Of a stretch of 64,000 bases of DNA, positions 25,577-35,368 are shown one piece after another. The translations under genes were made by a program, and so were the position numbers. How positions within the stretch are numbered: the stretch's first letter is position 1; each line of letters opens with the position of its first letter. Source of the DNA: CANMUM01 sp965263365 (GTDB lineage Bacteria; Pseudomonadota; Alphaproteobacteria; Rhodobacterales; Rhodobacteraceae); the NCBI GenBank assembly GCA_965263365.1, contig OZ253672.1, positions 620,001 through 684,000 on the forward strand, in the 5' to 3' direction. The notes under the pieces are model-generated. The model searched no databases, was not told where the DNA came from, and saw only the letters and a program-made list of their open reading frames with translations.

Positions 25577-28029
25577 GATTTCATCCTTTCAGAGGTCGGG
25601 TCATAAAATGGCTTTATTGAGGCTTTAGCTTTCACGCGACTACCCGCAATTTCGATTTCATACTGACTTGAAAGTAGTGCGGTTACATCTTCACCTTCGC
25701 AAGGAACGTAGCCCATGCCAAGGGCTGCCCCAAGATAATGTCCGTAGCTTCCAGAACTAAGATAGCCAACGAGTTCCCCATCTCGCAAAATCGGTTCATT
25801 ATGATAAAGTAGGGGTTCTGGATCCGCAAGCATGAATTGAACCATTCGCGTTGACAGACCCTTTTCACGTTTGTCTAATACGGCCTCGCGTCCGATATAT
25901 GCGTGCTTGTTTTTCCCCACCGCGAAGCCAAGTCCGGCTTCAAGAACATGATCTTCACTGGTGATGTCGTGTCCAAAATGTCTGAATGATTTTTCCAAAC
26001 GGCAACTATCCATCATATGCATGCCACAAAGTTTTCCACCGAGCTCATTTAATTGTCTTTCTACGGTTTCAAATCCATGAAGTGCCATATCGCTGCTAAG
26101 ATAAATTTCCCATCCAAGCTCACCGACGTACGAAACTCGGTGCGCGCGCGCCATTCCCATTCCCAACTCAATTTCACGTGCCGTGCCAAAAGGAAACGCA
26201 TCATTGCTAAAATCGTTGGAGGATACTTTTTCCATGAGTTTTCGTGCATTAGGTCCCATGATCGCGAGAACGCCTTCGCTTGCGGTTACATCTGTCAAAA
26301 CAACGTGTAAATCGCCGATGTGGCGGCGCATCCATGTTTCGTCCGCTAGGCGCGTAGCCGCTGGCGTAACGACAATATATGCGGTTTCCGACAAACGTGT
26401 TACCGTGACATCTGCTTCGATACCAGCGCTTGAATTGAGAAACTGCGTGTAGACAATTTTGCCAACGGGTACCGATATGTCCGCGCCGCAAACTAAATTT
26501 AAGAAATTTTCGCTATCTCTGCCTTCCACCCGAATTTTTCCAAAACTCGACATATCATAAACACCAACGTTCTCACGTATTGCCATATGCTCTGCGCGGG
26601 CATTCTCAAACCAATTTTGGCGTTGCCATGAGTACTGATAACTGCGTTTTTGATCAGGATTTGCAAACCAATTCGCACGCTCCCAACCAGCGATTTCACC
26701 CATTACGGCACCGTTTGCTAAAAGGCGATCGTGAAAGGGGGTGCGCCGAACGCCTCTTGCGGTCGCTTTTTGACGATAAGGAAAATGGTCTGCATAAAGA
26801 AGACCTAAAGTCTCTTTGGCGCGCTCAAAGAGGTAGGTTTTATTGCCTTGAAACGGTTGCATACGTGAAATATCCACATCGCCCAAATCGAATGGTTTTT
26901 CTCCGCTATCCATCCATTCTGCCAAGGCTTTTCCAGCACCGCCGGCACTTTGGATGCCAATCGAATTAAACCCAGCCGCGACCCAAACATTGTCCATTTC
27001 TGGCGCGAGCCCCAAATGATAGGCGTCATCAGGCGTAAAGCTCTCAGGCCCGTTAAAGAAGGTGTGAATTCCTGCGTCTGCCAGCATTGGCAAGCGATTC
27101 ATTGCTTGCTCGAATATGGGTTCGAAATGGTTGATGTCTTCGGGCAATTGGTCAAACTCGAAACTTTCGGGAATCCCATCCATGCCCCAAGGTTTGGCAT
27201 TGGGCTCGAAAGCGCCAAGTAAAATTTTGCCAGCATCTTCTTTGTAATAGGCACACTCATCAGGAACGCGTAAAACGGGGAGGCTGCTAAGCCCAGAAAT
27301 CGCTTCGGTGACAACGTAAAAATGTTCACACGCGTGAAGCGGAACATTCGTCCCCATCGCGCGCCCGACTTGATGCCCCCACATGCCGGCACAATTGATG
27401 ACGTTTTCTGTCTCGATTGTTCCAGCGTCATCACCAGATTGCCAATGAACGCGCGTGATACGCCGACTTTCGCGATCAAAATTTGTTGCCTTAACGTTTT
27501 CAAAAATCTGTGCGCCGTTTTGTCGAGCCCCTTTAGCCAGTGCAAGCGCGATATTAGCGGGGTCGCCTTGACCATCTTTCGGAAGGTAAACACCACCCAA
27601 AACATCGTCTGTATTGAGGTGTGAATAGCGATTTTTGACTTCTAATGCGCTAATGTCTTCAACTTCAACGCCGAACGCACGCGCCATAGATGCAGATCGT
27701 CGAAGCTCTTCAAGACGTTCGTCAGTTAGGGCGACCGTGATCGAGCCGACGCGTTTGAAACCTGTTTCTACACCTGTTTCTTCGGCAAGCTCGCCGTAAA
27801 GTTCTTGCGAATATTTGGCAAGTTTTGTCATGTTGGCTGTGGCACGCAGCTGAGCAATAAGGCCTGCGGCATGCCAAGTGGTTCCCGACGTAAGCTGCTT
27901 TCTTTCTAACAAAACAATATCGCGCCAACCTATCTTAGCAAGATGATAAGCAACAGAGCAGCCGATTACACCACCCCCAATTATGACTGCACGCGCTTTT
28001 TGTGGGGGACAGTTGGGCGAAGTTGTCAT
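25573..28029 (-). CDS. dimethylglycine/sarcosine dehydrogenase-like flavoprotein (second copy)
   Basis: 818 residues. FAD-binding loop VIIGGGVIGCSVAYHL at the N-terminus, the TSGTTWHAAGL motif whose His binds FAD covalently in dimethylglycine dehydrogenase, a middle FAO_M region, and C-terminal GcvT folds (VYDMSSFGKIRVEG, VSYVGELGWEIYL, MDSCRLEKSFRHFGHD) that bind tetrahydrofolate. It should oxidatively remove an N-methyl group and pass it to folate. The ATG at 28029 overlaps the stop of the upstream paralogue, fixing the start. The amine substrate is unknown. Confidence 0.87.
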   Translation of the reverse strand: MTTSPNCPPQKARAVIIGGGVIGCSVAYHLAKIGWRDIVLLERKQLTSGTTWHAAGLIAQLRATANMTKLAKYSQELYGELAEETGVETGFKRVGSITVALTDERLEELRRSASMARAFGVEVEDISALEVKNRYSHLNTDDVLGGVYLPKDGQGDPANIALALAKGARQNGAQIFENVKATNFDRESRRITRVHWQSGDDAGTIETENVINCAGMWGHQVGRAMGTNVPLHACEHFYVVTEAISGLSSLPVLRVPDECAYYKEDAGKILLGAFEPNAKPWGMDGIPESFEFDQLPEDINHFEPIFEQAMNRLPMLADAGIHTFFNGPESFTPDDAYHLGLAPEMDNVWVAAGFNSIGIQSAGGAGKALAEWMDSGEKPFDLGDVDISRMQPFQGNKTYLFERAKETLGLLYADHFPYRQKATARGVRRTPFHDRLLANGAVMGEIAGWERANWFANPDQKRSYQYSWQRQNWFENARAEHMAIRENVGVYDMSSFGKIRVEGRDSENFLNLVCGADISVPVGKIVYTQFLNSSAGIEADVTVTRLSETAYIVVTPAATRLADETWMRRHIGDLHVVLTDVTASEGVLAIMGPNARKLMEKVSSNDFSNDAFPFGTAREIELGMGMARAHRVSYVGELGWEIYLSSDMALHGFETVERQLNELGGKLCGMHMMDSCRLEKSFRHFGHDITSEDHVLEAGLGFAVGKNKHAYIGREAVLDKREKGLSTRMVQFMLADPEPLLYHNEPILRDGELVGYLSSGSYGHYLGAALGMGYVPCEGEDVTALLSSQYEIEIAGSRVKAKASIKPFYDPTSERMKS

Positions 28030-30470
28030 GCGCGTATTCGTTCGTTTTTCGGATCCCATATCGGACCATCTTCCAAAATCGTAGCGGCGTATTTTTCACC
28101 ATAGATTTCCACCTGAACCTTCTGGCCGGCTTGAGCAAATTCTGAAGAAATCATGCCAAGTGCAATATTTGCATTAACGCGGTATCCCCAGGCGCTAGAT
28201 GTGGTTTCTCCGACAATTTTGTCATCAATCCAAATTGTCGACATATAAGGTGCACAATAGTTATCGCAATCGAGCGTCATGCTGACGAATTGCTTGGTAA
28301 CACCTTGCTGCTTTTCGTTTAAGATCGCTGCCTTGCCAACAAATTCTTGAGGCTTATCAAGTTTAACAAATCTCTCTAAACCACCTTCTAGAATAGAATA
28401 ATCCGTCGAAAGATCGCCTTTCCACGTGCGATAAGCTTTTTCAATGCGCAGCGAATCAAGTGCAAACATGCCAAATGGCTTCGCGCCAGCATCAAGAACA
28501 GCTTCATAAATATTCGGCATATTCTCGTTGCGTGCGTGAATCTCCCAACCTAGCTCGCCCGCAAAACTGACACGTGCAAGGAAGCAGGGCTCGCCCGCGA
28601 CATCAGCGTTCTGGTGGGAAAGCCAAGGCAAGGTTAAATCAGCATTTGAACTGATTTTCTCAAATAATTCGCGAGATTTTGGACCTGTAACAATAAGCGT
28701 ACTAAAGTCTTTCGTCAGGTCACTTAAGGCTAAAGAGCTTGGAAGCGCATTTTTTAGAACTTCGAAATCATGCCATTGAGCGCTTGCTGCCGTAATCAGC
28801 GTGAATGTGTCTTCACCGTGATTTATAATTGACATTTCTGTCAAAATACGTCCGCGGGAATTGGAAAAATATCCCAGGCTCATGCGCCCTTCTTTAGGCA
28901 GTGCACCTGTGATTTGCGTAAGTAGCCATTCGCCTGCACCTTTCCCAGTCAGCTCGAAACGCGAGAAGCCAGGCAAATCTAAGACGCCGACATGATCGCG
29001 CACGGCTTCGCATTCTTCTGCAATGCGCTGTTCCCATGGCCCAAGACGTGACCAAGTTTGTGTTGCTTCCTCCGAAATGTCATCTCCATCTTTAGCGAAC
29101 CAATTTGCGCGTTCCCAGCCGCTAAAAACGCCCATTTGTGCCCCTAATGATTTGACTTTTTGATGAACGGGAGAGACTTTTCGGTCGGGTGCGGCGGGCC
29201 AACGATGATGCGGGAAGTGCATTGCGTATTCATGCCCATAGACTTCCATGCCCTTTTCATTGCAATATTCTTGATCAGTGTAATCAGTATAGCGTCTAGG
29301 ATCGAGCGCCCAACAATCCCACTCGGTCTGTCCTTCGATAATCCATTCGCTTAGAATTTTTCCAGCTCCACCGGCTTGAGCGATTCCGAATGTAAATACA
29401 CATGCCTCAAACGCATTTTCAACACCGGGCATAGGTCCAATCAAAGGTAGGCCATCAGGTGCGTAAGGGATAGGCCCGTTTATGACGCGATTAATACCGC
29501 CAGTTCCAAGCAAGGGCACACGGGCCATTGCATCTTCGATATGCCATTCAATGCGATCAAGATCATCGGGATAAAGTTGAAATGAGAAATCCTCGGGCAT
29601 GGGATCGTTTGGATCTAACCATGCCGCTTTGCAAGTATTTTCATAGGGGCCGAGATTGAACCCATGTTTCTCTTGACGCAAATAATAAGAGCTATCCACA
29701 TCGCGGAGTAGGGGCAACTTGCCGTGTTCGGCGCTATATGCCTCAAGTTCGGGAATTTCTTCGGAAAGTAAATATTGGTGGCTCATGACCATCATCGGGA
29801 CCGTGCGTCCCCCATAAGGTTTAAACCATTCTCCAACACGTTGAGCGTAATATCCGGCGGCATTGACAACATATTCTGCGCGTATTTCACCCTTTTCGGT
29901 CTCAATAATCCACTCTCCATTCTCACGACGAACACCGGTTGCGGGCGTGAAGCGTAAAATTTTTGCGCCCAAATCGCGCGCACCTTTGGCTAATGCTTGT
30001 GTGAGCTGTGCGGGATCAATGTCACCATCAGCAGGATCATAAAGCGCGCCTTCGAGATCATGAAGTTCGATAAAAGGATATCTTGATTTAATTTCGTCAA
30101 CTTCAAGGAGCTCCAGCTCCATGCCTTGATACTTGCCCATATCTTTTGCGCGGGCGAATTCCTGCATGCGTTCTTTTGAATGCGCGAGCCGAATTGAGCC
30201 TGTCACATGATAATTCATGGGATAATCAACCTCTTCGCCGAGTCTGCGATAAAGTTCAGTTGAATAACGCTGCATATTCATAACTGCCCAGCTCGATGAG
30301 AATGTCGGAACATTTCCGGCTGCGTGCCATGTAGACCCAGCAGTTAATTCATTTTTTTCAAGCAAAACACAGTCATTCCATCCTGCTTTTGCTAAGTGAT
30401 AAAGGCAGCTTGCGCCGATCGCGCCTCCGCCAATAATGACAATACGTGCTTGGGTTGGAAAATCACTCAT
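28026..30470 (-). CDS. dimethylglycine/sarcosine dehydrogenase-like flavoprotein (first copy)
   Basis: 814 residues, a paralogue of the next gene with the same layout: IVIIGGGAIGASCLYHL, ELTAGSTWHAAGN (FAD-linking His), NAAGYYAQRVGEWF, and GcvT folds (VLDLPGFSRFELTG, VSFAGELGWEIHARN, ALDSLRIEKAYRTWKGD). The frame is open 17 codons further up, but ATG 30470 has GGGAGC before it and gives the standard N-terminus. First gene of the leftward operon; divergent from the LysR gene with 99 bases between the starts. Two different paralogues in a row suggest two successive N-demethylations or two substrates. Confidence 0.87.
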   Translation of the reverse strand: MSDFPTQARIVIIGGGAIGASCLYHLAKAGWNDCVLLEKNELTAGSTWHAAGNVPTFSSSWAVMNMQRYSTELYRRLGEEVDYPMNYHVTGSIRLAHSKERMQEFARAKDMGKYQGMELELLEVDEIKSRYPFIELHDLEGALYDPADGDIDPAQLTQALAKGARDLGAKILRFTPATGVRRENGEWIIETEKGEIRAEYVVNAAGYYAQRVGEWFKPYGGRTVPMMVMSHQYLLSEEIPELEAYSAEHGKLPLLRDVDSSYYLRQEKHGFNLGPYENTCKAAWLDPNDPMPEDFSFQLYPDDLDRIEWHIEDAMARVPLLGTGGINRVINGPIPYAPDGLPLIGPMPGVENAFEACVFTFGIAQAGGAGKILSEWIIEGQTEWDCWALDPRRYTDYTDQEYCNEKGMEVYGHEYAMHFPHHRWPAAPDRKVSPVHQKVKSLGAQMGVFSGWERANWFAKDGDDISEEATQTWSRLGPWEQRIAEECEAVRDHVGVLDLPGFSRFELTGKGAGEWLLTQITGALPKEGRMSLGYFSNSRGRILTEMSIINHGEDTFTLITAASAQWHDFEVLKNALPSSLALSDLTKDFSTLIVTGPKSRELFEKISSNADLTLPWLSHQNADVAGEPCFLARVSFAGELGWEIHARNENMPNIYEAVLDAGAKPFGMFALDSLRIEKAYRTWKGDLSTDYSILEGGLERFVKLDKPQEFVGKAAILNEKQQGVTKQFVSMTLDCDNYCAPYMSTIWIDDKIVGETTSSAWGYRVNANIALGMISSEFAQAGQKVQVEIYGEKYAATILEDGPIWDPKNERIRA

Positions 30471-30539
30471 AATTGCTCCCGTATTTTTTGCTAGATTGCG
30501 CATTTTGAATGAAAAATTCAATACATAAATGCACTTTTA

Positions 30540-30560
30540 TTAATCGAAAAAATCGATTAA
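30540..30560. promoter_or_regulatory. palindromic site between lysR and the flavoprotein operon
   Basis: TTAATCG (30540-30546), a 7-base AT spacer, CGATTAA (30554-30560): a perfect inverted repeat of the T-N11-A kind bound by LysR proteins, 9 bases before the lysR start and 70 before the operon start. Autorepression of lysR and control of the divergent operon are inferred. Confidence 0.55.
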
Positions 30561-30569
30561 ATATTTACT

Positions 30570-31427
30570 ATGAATATTGAATGGATTGAAACGTTTTTAG
30601 ATGTGCTAGAAACCCAAAATTTTAACGATAGCGCAGAGCGTCTGGGGATTACACAGTCGACCGTCTCGCACCGTATTCAAAAGCTCGAAAATGTGTTGAA
30701 TGTAAGGTTGTTTCAGCGCGGACGCAGTGGCGCCAATTTAACAATAGAAGGCAAGAGATTTGAAGCATTTGCGCGGACAATTCGCCATGACTGGAGCCAA
30801 GCGCTGAATGTCGTTCCCAAAAGCAGTGATTTTCGCTCGCGTTTGCGAATTGGTATTCAATATGATGTTGCAAAAATTGGGGCAGGAAAAATTTTAGAAC
30901 TCCTGCGCACCCTATATTTAGATACGATGATTTATGTCGAGGTCGATTATTCGCGGCAAATTATGCGGGATATCGAACGCGGGGATCTGGATTTTGCAAT
31001 TGTTTACACGCCAAACGCGCGCGAAGATATTCATTGTGAAAGCTTAGGCTATATTGACTATGCGATGGTCTCGACAGCACCAGTTCATATTAATAGTATT
31101 GTTGCCGAAGACTATACGTTCCCAAATATCTCGCCCGCATTTTCTTATGCCCATCAGCAGGCTTTGCCTCATTTGGTTGATACGCCTCTCGAATGCGGTC
31201 AAAGCGATTCATTGTTTCAGTTTTTACGAGATTTGGGTGGCGCGAGCTATCTTGCCAAAAAATTTGCTCATGAAAAGGTTGCGGCGGGAGATGTGTATTG
31301 GGTAAAAGACGCGCCTCTACTGCGTGCCGAAGCGAATTTTGCCTGCCATGTCAAAAATCGTCAAAGGTTCAAAAATTCTAATTTATCCACAAAAATACGC
31401 CAAGCGAGTGACATTTTCCAGGCTTAG
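30570..31427 (+). CDS. LysR-family transcriptional regulator
   Basis: 285 residues. N-terminal winged helix (ETFLDVLETQNFNDSAERLG, ITQSTVSHRIQKLENVL, VRLFQRGRSGANLT) and a periplasmic-binding-protein-like effector domain (RLRIGIQYDVAKIGAGKIL; GDLDFAIVYTP). Divergent from the methyl-amine-type operon, its most likely target. The last 45 bases overlap, on the other strand, the 3' end of the truncated pta; the LysR stop lies right where pta similarity ends. Confidence 0.9.
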   Translation: MNIEWIETFLDVLETQNFNDSAERLGITQSTVSHRIQKLENVLNVRLFQRGRSGANLTIEGKRFEAFARTIRHDWSQALNVVPKSSDFRSRLRIGIQYDVAKIGAGKILELLRTLYLDTMIYVEVDYSRQIMRDIERGDLDFAIVYTPNAREDIHCESLGYIDYAMVSTAPVHINSIVAEDYTFPNISPAFSYAHQQALPHLVDTPLECGQSDSLFQFLRDLGGASYLAKKFAHEKVAAGDVYWVKDAPLLRAEANFACHVKNRQRFKNSNLSTKIRQASDIFQA

Positions 31428-31745
31428 GCGTTTTCGTAGCACTGCCCTTTTCGCCTCTTCTTGGCTCACGCCTTTGTGTTTGCGCAGTTTAAAAAATGCC
31501 GACGCAAGCACGCCCGTTTTTTCATCACTTTGAGGATCCATGACTTTCACGATCCCCGCATTATCTCCTGCGGCCTTGAGTTCTGCATAGACATTTTCTG
31601 CGTTGCCCACGAGTATAATCTCTGCAAGGTCTGTTTGAGCCGCTTTCAGCGCGCCGGTTACGACGCGCTTATCTTCCCCTTCACACAAAATGATACGCGC
31701 GCGCTTTTTTGTGGGGGCTGTTAGTATGCGATTGAGCGCGCTCAC
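31383..31745 (-). pseudogene. pta: truncated phosphate acetyltransferase
   Basis: 120 codons only, against about 315-340 for the Pta that follows xsc. The N-terminal part is normal (RILTAPTKKRARIILCEGE, AEIILVGNAENVYAELKAAG, FFKLRKHKGVSQEEAKRAV), then similarity stops near residue 107 and some 13 unrelated codons lead to a stop inside the lysR gene. The acetyl-transfer active site in the C-terminal half is gone, so the product cannot convert acetyl phosphate to acetyl-CoA. It looks like a deletion or recombination scar. It is 21 bases downstream of xsc. Confidence 0.85.
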
Positions 31746-31766
31746 GTTTTTCTCCTAAGGATTGGG

Positions 31767-33533
31767 TTATTGTTCAATCATATCCTTAGCATCGATCCCC
31801 GCAACCTCAACTGGTTTTTTCATGGCATCGCGTCTGAAAGGCTCGCCAAGCTCTTGGTTAATCATGGCTTCAATCAGTGTTGTGATGCCATTTTTCTGAT
31901 CTTCCATAGCCTGCGTTATCGCATCTGTCAGCTCATCCATTGTCCGCGCAACCACGCCTTTGAGCCCACAAGCCTTCGCAATCCCCGCATAGCTCACTTG
32001 CGTATCAAGCTCTGTTCCCACAAAATTATCATCGAACCAAAGGGTTGAGTTGCGCTTTTCCGCACCCCATTGATAATTGCGGAAAACAATTTGAGTAATC
32101 GCTGGCCACTCGCCACGACCAATCGCCGTCAACTCATTCACAGCAATCCCAAACGCGCCGTCACCTGCAAAGCCCACCACAGGAACATCCGGACAGCCGA
32201 TTTTCGCACCCACAATCGCAGGAAGCCCATATCCGCAAGGCCCAAATAACCCCGGCGCAAGATATTTTCGACCTTCTTCAAAACTAGGATAAGCGTTGCC
32301 AATAGCGCAGTTATTGCCGATATCTGAAGAGATAATGGCATTTTTAGGAAGTCCAGCTTGGATCGCACGCCACGCCATGCGCGGGCTCATCCAATCCGGT
32401 TTGTCAGCGCGGGCGCGTTCGTTCCAAGTTGTGCCGGGATCATCTTCCTCGTGATCCATAGACGAGAGTTGTTGCGCCCATTTTGACTTGGCATCAGCAA
32501 TTTTTTCCTTGCGGGCTTGGCGATTATGATCACCTGCGCTCGACGATAACTGTGCCAAAATACCCTTTGCAACTTTCTTAGCATCGCCAACAATGCCGAC
32601 CGATACCTTCTTCGTTAATCCGATTCGGTCAGGATTAATGTCAACTTGGATAATTTTCGCATCCGAAGGCCAGTATTCCATCCCATAACCCGGCAATGTC
32701 GAGAACGGATTAAGGCGCGTACCAAGACAAAGAACAACATCCGCATCCTTGATCAATTCCATCGCAGCCTTCGAACCATTATAACCAAGAGGCCCGGCAA
32801 AAAGCGGATGAGACCCAGGGAAAGCATCATTGTGCTGATAACCAACGCAAACGGGGGCATCAAGACGCTCAGCAAGCGCCGCGCTATCGCCAATCGCATC
32901 GGCTAAAACAACGCCAGCTCCATTGAGAATCACAGGATTTTTCGCAGTTGAGAGCATCTCAGCCGCCGCCGCAATCGAGTTTTCGCCGCCCGGTGAGACT
33001 TCAAACTCAATGGGATCTGGAATTTCAATATCAACAACTTGTGTCCAAAAATCGCGTGGAATATTAAGTTGCGCAGGGCCAGAAAGACGCTTGGCTTGAG
33101 AAATAACACGCGTCAAAACTTCAGCAACCCGCGTCGGATCGCGGACCTCTTCTTGATAAGCAACCATGTCCTCAAAGAGTTTCATTTGCTCGACTTCTTG
33201 GAAGCCACCTTGACCAATGGTTTTGTTCGCGGCTTGAGGCGTAACAAGAAGTAAGGGCGTATGATTCCAATAAGCCGTTTTAACAGCCGTCACAAAATTT
33301 GTGATGCCAGGTCCATTTTGCGCAATCATCATCGACATCTTGCCCGTGGCGCGCGTGTAGCCATCAGACATCATCCCAGCCGAACCTTCATGTGCACAAT
33401 CCCAAAAGGTAATCCCCGCTTTGGGAAAAATATCGCTGATCGGCATCATCGCAGAGCCGATTATGCCAAAAGCATGCTGGATACCATGGCGTTGTAAAAC
33501 TTTTACAAAAGCTTCTTCAGTCGTCATCTTCAT
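31767..33533 (-). CDS. xsc: sulfoacetaldehyde acetyltransferase
   Basis: 588 residues, a thiamine-diphosphate enzyme: TEEAFVKVLQRHGIQHAFGI at the N-terminus, AHEGSAGMMSDGYTRATGK with the ThDP-activating Glu, FQEVEQMKLFEDMVAYQ, and the GDG...N ThDP-binding motif in VGFAGDGAFGIAVNEL followed by QIVFRNYQWG. Xsc turns sulfoacetaldehyde and phosphate into acetyl phosphate and sulfite, the key C-S cleavage of taurine catabolism. Followed by the broken pta and preceded by tauR on the same strand. Confidence 0.94.
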   Translation of the reverse strand: MKMTTEEAFVKVLQRHGIQHAFGIIGSAMMPISDIFPKAGITFWDCAHEGSAGMMSDGYTRATGKMSMMIAQNGPGITNFVTAVKTAYWNHTPLLLVTPQAANKTIGQGGFQEVEQMKLFEDMVAYQEEVRDPTRVAEVLTRVISQAKRLSGPAQLNIPRDFWTQVVDIEIPDPIEFEVSPGGENSIAAAAEMLSTAKNPVILNGAGVVLADAIGDSAALAERLDAPVCVGYQHNDAFPGSHPLFAGPLGYNGSKAAMELIKDADVVLCLGTRLNPFSTLPGYGMEYWPSDAKIIQVDINPDRIGLTKKVSVGIVGDAKKVAKGILAQLSSSAGDHNRQARKEKIADAKSKWAQQLSSMDHEEDDPGTTWNERARADKPDWMSPRMAWRAIQAGLPKNAIISSDIGNNCAIGNAYPSFEEGRKYLAPGLFGPCGYGLPAIVGAKIGCPDVPVVGFAGDGAFGIAVNELTAIGRGEWPAITQIVFRNYQWGAEKRNSTLWFDDNFVGTELDTQVSYAGIAKACGLKGVVARTMDELTDAITQAMEDQKNGITTLIEAMINQELGEPFRRDAMKKPVEVAGIDAKDMIEQ

Positions 33534-33623
33534 TGCAAAATCTCCAAAATTAAGGGGTCGGAATTATCGCTATTTGAATTAGGTTCTGGTGTGAATGCAA
33601 TAAAAAACATAGGGCCAAATTTA

Positions 33624-35108
33624 TTATTGTATATGTCCAGATTTGTGCGCATTTATGGAATGACTTAAGATAGAAATCCCTTCGTCAATTTTAGACGCAT
33701 CGACGGAAGAAAATCCTAATCTGTAAAAGTTCTTTGGCGCATTAATTGGATCGAAGAACGGTTCTCCCGCTTCAATAAATACACCGCGTTCTAGGAGATT
33801 TTCTGCAAGAGTGGTTGTGTTGATTTTAGGATCAGTTTTCATCCAAAAACTTGATCCTCCTTGCACGCTTTCATTCGCAAATGAAAGGTTGTGTCTTTGA
33901 ATGGCCTTACGCATAATTTTATTTCTGTCATTATTCACTCTCGCAATGTGTTTAAGTTGGCGATCAAAATATCCCATCGATATGAAATATCCGGCAGTTC
34001 GTTGTGCATGCGGCGATGGGCTGCGTAAAACTTGATAGCGAAGTGCGCGCGCTTGAGAGATAATTTTTGGACTGGCGATCATAAACCCGAGACGAAGCCC
34101 GGGAAAGAGTGATTTTGAAAACGAGCCTACATAAATGACATGCCCCTTTGGATCGATCGATTTTAGTGCTGGAAATTGGCTCGGATTGGCTTGGCTTTCG
34201 AATTCGTAGTCATCCTCGATGATCATAAACTTTTCTTTTTGGGCGAGCGCGATTAAACTTTGGCGCCTATCGAGAGCAAGCTTAACATTGGTAGGGCTTT
34301 GGAAGCTTGGAGTGGTAAAGACGACATTTGTGTCTTTTGGAATTTCATCAACTCTCATGCCAGCACTATCAACGGGAATAGGTTTAATTTTGCATTCATT
34401 GAAAGTGAGCATTTCCCTGAGCAAGGGATAACAGGGGTTCTCTATTGCCGCGGTCTTTTGTTTATTGAGCAATAGTTCTGCACAAATCCAAAGTGCATTT
34501 TGAGCGCCCAAGGTGATCAAAATTTCGTCTGGTTTTGCGAAGATGCCTTGGCGAGGTAATAAAATATCGGTGAGACATTCAATCAATAAAGGGTCGTCTT
34601 CTTTGTAAGTGTCGAGAATAAGGTGATCGAAATCTTTTCTTCCGAGCGCTTCTAAGGAACATTGTCGCCAACGATAGTGATCGATTAAGCTCGTATCAGC
34701 TTGCCCATAAATAAAACAATAGGGTAAGTCTCGCCAGTTTTGGGGGCGTTTAATTTTGGCGGAGAAATGAGCATAATCTCGATTGATCTCGGGTAAAAAT
34801 TGCTGAGCTTTTGGCCGATCTAGTTCTTTTGGAATTTGTAAATGTGCAATACTTGCATCAGAGATATAAAATCCGGATCGTGCTTTAGAAAATATCGCAC
34901 CGACTGCTGCGAGCTCTGAATAGGCATGAGAAACAGTGATCCGACTAATGCCAAGATGCTGCGCAAGAGCGCGGCTTGAAGGAAGCTTTGAAAGTGGTTT
35001 GATGCGCCCTTTTTCAACGCCCGAAATAACGCAGATCTGGATCTGTTTTTGTAGGTTCAAACGCGACGTCTTGTCGATTGAAAATGCCGCATAAGATACA
35101 CGTTTCAC
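33624..35108 (-). CDS. tauR: MocR/GntR-type regulator, TauR
   Basis: 494 residues. An N-terminal GntR winged helix (KLPSSRALAQHLGISRITVS, AYSELAAVGAIFSKARSGFY) is joined to a class I aminotransferase-like domain with the PLP lysine in YVGSFSKSLFPGLRLGFM and DDYEFES before it. MocR proteins named TauR activate taurine genes, probably sensing a PLP adduct of taurine. It lies between tpa and xsc, all on the same strand. Confidence 0.9.
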   Translation of the reverse strand: MKRVSYAAFSIDKTSRLNLQKQIQICVISGVEKGRIKPLSKLPSSRALAQHLGISRITVSHAYSELAAVGAIFSKARSGFYISDASIAHLQIPKELDRPKAQQFLPEINRDYAHFSAKIKRPQNWRDLPYCFIYGQADTSLIDHYRWRQCSLEALGRKDFDHLILDTYKEDDPLLIECLTDILLPRQGIFAKPDEILITLGAQNALWICAELLLNKQKTAAIENPCYPLLREMLTFNECKIKPIPVDSAGMRVDEIPKDTNVVFTTPSFQSPTNVKLALDRRQSLIALAQKEKFMIIEDDYEFESQANPSQFPALKSIDPKGHVIYVGSFSKSLFPGLRLGFMIASPKIISQARALRYQVLRSPSPHAQRTAGYFISMGYFDRQLKHIARVNNDRNKIMRKAIQRHNLSFANESVQGGSSFWMKTDPKINTTTLAENLLERGVFIEAGEPFFDPINAPKNFYRLGFSSVDASKIDEGISILSHSINAHKSGHIQ

Positions 35109-35250
35109 GTTCGCTCCTGTATAAGTTCACTTCTATAGTTTTACCAGGTTTAGATAGCTAACGAGAAGCTATTGCTTTTATTCGTCGTAGTAAAGTGCCA
35201 TCATGTGCCGGGTTTTTCAAATCAGCACCCGAGCGAAACATGTGCGCCAG

Positions 35251-35274
35251 TCATGGCAAAATAAAACGCCATGA
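35251..35274. repeat. inverted repeat upstream of tauR
   Basis: TCATGGC (35251-35257) and GCCATGA (35268-35274) are perfect 7-base arms around a 10-base A-rich centre, in the 260-base gap between tpa and tauR. It could be a weak terminator for tpa or a binding site; there is no T run on the minus strand. Confidence 0.35.
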
Positions 35275-35368
35275 TCAAAGGGCCTTAGGTCATTATAATT
35301 GGTGCATATAATCAGCGACAGATTCTCGCTTAACTTTAGAATTGACAATCCGTGGTTATATTTGTCTT

